Shown here in pieces: positions 58,385 to 64,000 of a stretch of DNA of 64,000 nt (the stretch's first letter is position 1; every line of letters begins with the position of its first letter). Origin of the DNA: Ceratotherium simum simum (Eukaryota > Chordata > Mammalia > Perissodactyla > Rhinocerotidae); NCBI RefSeq assembly GCF_000283155.1, contig NW_004454261.1, forward strand, positions 795,464 to 859,463, in the 5' to 3' direction. Below the pieces are notes generated by a model. That model saw only the letters and a list, made by a program, of their open reading frames with translations. It did no database searches and was not told the origin of the DNA. Position numbers and translations under genes: made by a program.

Positions 58385-58459
58385 CTTGAAATGGCGATTG
58401 AAAATCTCCAAAAAACCGAAGGGATTACTTCACACAAAAGCGGTTTACTCAACAGCCAT
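58385..58459 (+). CDS. RFX2: RFX2 fifth coding exon, likely alternative cassette (codons 180-204)
   Basis: The 75-nt exon encodes LEMAIENLQKTEGITSHKSG then LLNSH, the linker directly before the DNA-binding domain; the next expected residues begin LQWLLDNYE and lie outside the window. The acceptor follows a long T-rich tract (about 58328-58384), and the donor CAT|gtaagt is strong from +1 to +6. Both borders are phase 0, so the exon can be skipped cleanly. From memory, human RFX2 has two isoforms that differ by 25 residues at this position, which matches the exon length. The flanking introns are long, about 13.2 kb upstream and more than 5.5 kb downstream. Confidence 0.94.
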
Positions 58460-61400
58460 GTAAGTGTGTGTCGCCCGGGTGGTCTGCCCTGCTGTGCTCG
58501 CAACCTTCACAGGCATCTTAAAACCAAACAGGGACAGGGAAGTGACACCTTGAGAGGGCTGAAAGTGGGAGGGGAAAAAAGCCAACCTAGAGTTCTCCCT
58601 CCAGCAAAACTATCCTTCCACACAAAGGGGAGAGGAAAACAGGTTCTTCATTCGTAAAGGTAGATAATCATAGAGGCTGTCTCTTCCGGGGTGTTATGAG
58701 GATCAAATTATTTAAGATACAACGCATAATTCCAACAATGCCTGGCAGATAATAAGCAGTATAAATAAAATTCATACTAAAATAAGCAATGCTAACAAAA
58801 AAGCGAGACAGGATTGGGGAGGCCATAAAGATTCTTAGGTAATTTTCCAGTGATCGGCTCTTTGAAAAAAAATGATAATTTGAAAAAAGTGCGAAGCAAC
58901 TGATTCCTGCTAATTTTAGCTGAGTAAGATCTTTCTGCTTCACTTACCTCTTGAGGAAAACTCTGATTGTAGGTCCTGTACCAGGAGATGGCAAACGTCG
59001 TGTCTCTGGGAAGCTTCATGGGGCAGAATGGGACAGAGGAGGGGACCAGCTAAGAGGCTCTATTTCTGGGGACAGTCGAGAAGGAAAGCTCTGGTCTGCT
59101 CACGCTCTCTCTTATCCCTTTACTTCTCCTCCAAATGCTCTCAATTTGGCCTAACGCATAACTAGAAATTTGTTTGGTGTTTTAGAAGGAGGATGGGTCA
59201 CTGAAGCCAGAAGATGCTTCTGGCCGTTGCTCTGGACTTGACATTCTCTTGAGAATTAAAACATCACAGAAAAAGAAGTCCCCTTTAGTCAAACACGATC
59301 CTAACTGTGACCCCATCCAGACTTTCGTACTGGCCGACGGATGTTCCAAGTGAGCTGTTACTGAAAAAGCAGCAATTGTGGGGCAGAAGCCCAGCTAGGG
59401 AAAGGCCTAGAAACTTCTGGATTTATGGGTTGGGCATAGGCATGGCACGTGATGAGGGCCCTGTGCTCATCAGCCTCAGAGGGGTGGTCACGAGAAGGAA
59501 TAGCAGCCTCCCACCGGTTGTCTCGAAGGACAAAACAAATACATCAGGCCCCTGCTGAGTGCCCGCCCCTCCAGTCTAGGTGGGCCGTGGCCACCCTGTC
59601 ATCCATCACCAATGGACTATGCCACCCCGTGGACACGTCTGGCGAGGGAAAACTCTTCAGTGTGCGCTGTGGGGGAAGACCCCGTCCCAGTCTTAAACTT
59701 GGAGTGCACGGTCTAGAAAAGTCCGCAGAATGGCGTCCTCTGTTCAGCAGGGACGAGGTGTTCTTAGCTGTCAAGCAGACACGCGTGGCCCTGTCACAGT
59801 CTGTGGGTCAGGCGCTAGGTCAGCCCTGGGGGAGCCACGTGAGGAAGGCAGGATGGGGCGCCAACCCCAGGCAGGCAGCGTGGCCGCGGGAAATTGAAAA
59901 CGTCTGTGGGAGACGCATGAGCCTCTGTCTGGCTGAGGGACGCTGCCGCCTTCCTAACGCTTTTCCTCTGGAAGGCACTTCCTTGGCTGCTTCTCAACCA
60001 GTTTACATTCCCGAGGTGACTTTCCAAGCAGGAAGAATCTCCCTGCGTCCGTTTTCTTCCCCGTGATTTGCTGTGGAGTCGCTTCTTTCCGTCAGAAGTA
60101 GGATTCAGGGCTGAAAGGTTGCGAATGAGAGAGAAAGGAATGAGATCTTTCTCAAGAGTGGACCCCACACACTGGAGGAAACCCCCCTGGAGCTCGTCTT
60201 GGCAGATGAAGGGGGCAGTTAGAGTGTGTGACCTGGCCGGTAAGGGGTAGTGCGTCCTGCAGACACTTGTCACGGGCTCGGCTGCCCGAGGGTGCCACAC
60301 TGAGTGGCGACAGTTGTCACCGGGGAGGCCCACGGCTGAGATGGGTCTAGTGTTGGGCGATGCCGTCCACAGACCTGGCTCCTTTGCCAGCCCATCCCCA
60401 GGGCAGACGAGCCTGGCTGGGGGACTGCACTCTGCGGGCCATTCTCCTGGTGGCCTCCAGGACCTCTCTTCTCAGAAAGCCCTCATCGCGGTGTCCCACC
60501 AGCAGCGAGTCAGTGCTGAGCACAGGGAGCAAAGGAACAAGGAGCACTCCCTCCAGCGAGCTTGGAGCCTGGGGGTAGAAGCTCGGCAGGTGTGAGAACA
60601 CGCCCAGGTCCCACCAAAGTGTGCACAGGCAGCCAGCCGTCCAGGCTCGCGGTTGGAACTGGTTGTGTGTTCTGCAGAGTTTCCTTCTCAATGCGCTATC
60701 CTAGGGGGGCGGGGGGGCGCGATGCCCAGAGCCCAGGAAGGCTGGACAGAGCCTTCCAGACCCAGCCGATGTCAGGGTCAGCCTGGGGCTTCCCAGGCTG
60801 CCCTCGAGGGGGCTGGGGGTCTGCAGGTTGAAGGAACCTTCCAGCCTGGCGTGGAAACCCCGCAGGAGGAGGCGGGCCTTGAGGGGTCTCTGATATAAGG
60901 GCGGGTGTGATTTGGTGGCATGAAAATGCAGGATAGTGTTTCAGAGGAAGGAGGGAAGAAGCTTGGCTGGGGATGACAACACCCCCACCATCCAGGGTGT
61001 CGCTGCGGCCTCCGGCTGGGGGCAGCCACTGTCATCCCGGGTCTGGGGGGGCCTTGGTCAAGGTCCCCAGCCATGAACAGGAGACGCCTGGGCCCCCCCA
61101 GGGCTGCCACTCAGCTGTCCCTCAGATCTCAGAAGCCCCCCTCCCGGACCCTCGCTGACTCAGGGACCCACAGCGAGTTCACACCGTCACTGTCACGGGG
61201 AGGCAGCCACTGACTGTTAAAGTTATTATTGCCAAACCCTGGGACGAGGACCTCCTTTTAGATGAATTATATTTGGATTATATGAGTTTTAAATCAAGAA
61301 ACACAAATGATCCAGGCTGATTTAGCCTAAGGTGGTGGCCGGCCGAGGGCTGGCGTAACACCAAAGCTGGGACCTGCAGGACAGGGCAGGGCTCGGCTCG

Positions 61401-61699
61401 AACCACCACTTCACGGGATGGGTCCCTTCTCCAGAAGTTTCTCTAACTTATTGTGGCAGATGCTTCTAGCAGGGGTCCTGCTTGGACCGCTGTTTCTTTC
61501 AGTGTTCCCGACCCCCATCGCCGCCTTGCTGACCCCACCCCAGCTCCTGGCGGGAAGGCCCACACTCGACTGTCTGCCTGCCTGCTGAGCCCTGACCCCC
61601 CCAACAACCCCCGTGCCCCCCGCCACCTTCCCGGCTCATCAAGGGCAGCGCCATCCTTCCCGGTGCTCATCCTTGCTCCCCTCCTCCTCCCACGCCCCA
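58460..61699. other. RFX2 intron 6, 5' part
   Basis: Mostly unique, GC-rich toward the end, with a possible MIR trace near 58670-58760. A 205-codon + frame at 59449-60066 is the longest non-repeat open frame here, but it has no recognisable domain. Confidence 0.55.
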
Positions 61700-62362
61700 C
61701 CTCCTGACTCTCCTTGATGTCACCTTCAGAACAATCCAGAATCACACCACTTCTCCCACCACCACCACCACCACAGCCACAGCCCCCACAGCATCGTCTC
61801 TCCCTCCGGTCACAGCCCTCCAGTGCCCCCATCACACTCCAAGTAGAAGCCAACGTCATCGAAACAGCCCACCAGGCCCTGTACGACCTGCCCCGTCCCC
61901 TCCCCGCCCTCCCTCCTCCCTCTCTCCCGCTCACTCCCTCTGCTCCAGCCACACGGGCTCCTCGCTGTTCCTCCAACATGCCATCCTGGTCCTGCCCCAG
62001 GGCCTTTGCACAGGCTGTGCCCTCTGCCTGGAACACCTCCCCATCACCCCCCTTGGCTCCTTCACGTCTTACTCATTTGTCACTTTCTCAGTGAGCCTTC
62101 CCTGACACCTCACCCCCGCCCCAATTTAAAATTGCAGTTTCCCCTCCAGCCCCCTCCACGCTGGAGTGCCCAGTCCCTTTCCTGGCTTTCCCTCATAGCC
62201 CCTAACACCATCTCTCCTTCTGTGCATGTTACTTATTTATCGTGGCTCTCTCCTCATGAGACTGGACACTTCCAGAGGGGGCCTTTGTCTGTTTCATTCA
62301 CTTTTGTAGCCCCAGAACCCAGAACAGGGGCTCTCAATCAGTATCAGATGGATGGATGAAAA
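61700..62362 (+). mobile_element. L2-type LINE 3' region
   Basis: Contains caccaggccctgtacgacct, cagggcctttgcacaggctg, gccttccctgacacctcacc and the terminal gaacccagaacaggggctct. It lies in RFX2 intron 6. Frames open on the opposite strand are GC-driven. Confidence 0.75.
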
Positions 62363-62807
62363 GGGGGTGTTCAGAGTTCAGTTACATCGACACAGCAAAC
62401 ACCGGAGCTCAGAGGAGCTGCCAGGCAGCTAGAATAATCTAGCCCCGCCAGACTCGAACTCGCCACCGCCAATCAGGAGCCAAAGTCACACACATTTGCC
62501 CCAAACAGTGGAATCAAAAATCCTAGAGGACAGAGGGGGCTGGGCGGAGTGGGCGCGACTCTGGCCTTCGAGACCCCGCCCCCCATTTGTAGTTAGGACA
62601 TGTGTCCAAGGGGCCTGTGCCACCAGAGAGCCCAGAACCACCGGGGGTGTTGGTGTTTGGGTTTTTTCCCCCTTAAAAGGAAGAATTTGATCCGTTTCGT
62701 TAAGAGTGCAGTCCTGACAGATCACAAATGTGGATAAGTGCGTAGCTTTTCCTGGAAAGAGTTCTCTTTATTTGTTTTTGTTGTTGACATAGAAATAGTG
62801 CAAATGT

Positions 62808-63210
62808 CAGCAGACAAGCAGCCCTGGGGGTCTACTGGTTGAGATCTGGGGTTTACTGACGTGGTCAAGGTTCGTGTCCCCGTCAGGGAACCACCTCACC
62901 CCTCTGTGGTTGTCACACTGGCGGCTGCGTGTTGCTGTGATGCTGAAAGTTCTGCCACCACAATTTCAGATACCAGCAGGGTCCCCCATGGTGGGCAGGT
63001 TTCAGTGGAGCTTCCAGACTAGACAGACTAGGAAGAAGGACCTGGACACCCACTTCCAAAAAAATTGGCCATGAAAACCCTAAGAATAGCAGCAGAGCGT
63101 CGTCTGATAGAGCGAAGGGGAGAGGACGGTGCGAAAAGACCGGGCAGCTTCCGCTCTGCTGTGCACAGGGTCCTAGGAGTCGGAGTCCACTCGACGGCAC
63201 TAACAAATCA
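62808..63210 (+). mobile_element. tRNA-RTE-like composite SINE relic (tentative)
   Basis: The left part (gggtctactggttgagatct … aaggttcgtgtccccgtc) has tRNA-like promoter spacing. The right end (aggagtcggagtccactcga, cggcactaacaa) resembles the tail shared by RTE/BovB-linked SINEs. It is distinct from ERE. The family assignment is uncertain. Confidence 0.4.
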
Positions 63211-64000
63211 GCAGGCACCGCTCACTGCAGAATCGCCCAGAACCAAAGGTGATCTTGTCTGCCCTCACGAAGGGCATGAAGGTCCCTGGGGCCGAGCAGT
63301 TTGCAGGGGGCCACGTGGGCGCTGTGTGGCAGGGAGAGACTGGAACCTCGCGTCCAGCTCAGTTTCTCTAACGTGCGGTGCTGCCTCGTGTCGGACGCCC
63401 TGCCCGAGCCACTCAAGCCCACTGGTGAGGTGTCGGCCTCGGTCCTCATCCACCTCTGATCAGTTTCCCTTCCGGGTGACCCCTCAATGCCCCCGACAGA
63501 GGAAGTGTCGCCAGTGATTCTTTTGGAGGCCGCTGGTCGTGTCAGTTCCCTCCGTAGTTACTTAATATCAGGATGATGTGGATGCCAATATCAACATAAT
63601 TACCCAAAGAAGTCACTGTTAATTTAAACAACACGGGGGCTGGGGTCAGTTAATCGATCATCCTTCCCAAACCTTTTTTTTTTACCTGTGAGCCAGTTTG
63701 TCCTGGTGGTGGGCGGGTGTTAGCCTCCATCCTCAGGACCGGGTCCAGTGCCCCCTCCAGCCCGCCACCCACAGCATCTGGCCTCACCTTCGCAGCCTGA
63801 GGGTCCTTGGCATCACGTGGCTCCTGCCCTTGAGGCGTTTGGCTCCTGGTCCCAGCTTCTCCTGCCCACGGGGGATTCCCTAAGAAGAAGCGCCCTGCGC
63901 CCCCAGCCTTGGGGAGACAGAAGGAGGAGAAGCTCCATTTCTGCACCCGGAGCTCTCGGCTCCCCACACACTGGGGTCCCCTCTGCTCTTCGGGACCCCT
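63211..64000. other. RFX2 intron 6, window end
   Basis: No further RFX2 exon is found. The expected continuation encoding the DNA-binding domain (beginning LQWLLDNYE) is absent from the window. Confidence 0.6.

Noticed and set aside
61443..62036. 197-codon minus-strand frame rich in Gly and Arg
   Set aside because: Largely antisense to an L2 remnant and simple CCA repeats.
1..64000. CRISPR arrays, operons or prokaryotic systems
   Set aside because: None are present; the SINE content and split exons show a mammalian nuclear genome, and the tandem arrays lack spacer structure.

Overview
The window is mammalian nuclear DNA from a perissodactyl, most likely an equid. The main evidence is at least 14 copies of the tRNA-derived ERE SINE family (heads like ggccggccccgtggc, tails like gttagctcagggctaatcttcctca), many with clear target-site duplications. 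Antisense and sense L1, L2, MIR, MaLR-type LTR and hAT/Tigger-type DNA transposon relics make up much of the rest. No bacterial, organellar or intact viral gene is present, and long open frames outside the exons below are repeat-driven or chance.

The only protein-coding gene I can support is the 5' coding part of RFX2 (regulatory factor X2), on the + strand. Five coding exons are readable, with matching phases and GT/AG borders: 37907-38011 (with the start codon), 41187-41276, 43340-43419, 44950-45211 and 58385-58459. Together they give 612 nt, or 204 codons, of the N-terminal activation region. The winged-helix DNA-binding domain and dimerisation domain lie beyond the right edge, because intron 6 is still open at 64000. 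The first 37.9 kb is probably the large 5' intron of RFX2; no upstream non-coding exon was securely identified.

Layout: 1-17.9 kb is repeats plus unrecognised unique sequence, with a 30-bp minisatellite at 15.4 kb. 18.2-19.0 kb is a repeat-free block with an unusual cluster of RFX X-box sites and forkhead sites. 20-27.7 kb is GC-richer sequence with hAT MITEs, EREs and a TG-rich tract. 27.8-33.8 kb is a large antisense L1 composite. 34-37.9 kb is an LTR, MITEs and unique sequence leading to the first coding exon. 38.0-38.5 kb is a 22/23-bp satellite that begins at the exon's 5' splice site and contains the assembly gap (Ns 38104-38258). 38.5-64 kb is exons and introns 2-6 with L1, hAT, L2 and SINE insertions.

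The two most interesting observations both concern RFX2. First, the splice donor after the first coding exon has become a tandem repeat, so that at least eleven further donor-like junctions follow the real one. Second, RFX-type X-boxes (two perfect, one degenerate, overlapping a MYB-type site), followed about 0.7 kb downstream by a divergent pair of forkhead sites, sit inside what is probably RFX2's own first intron. This suggests an autoregulated ciliary or testis promoter or enhancer. All assignments are by eye, without database searches.
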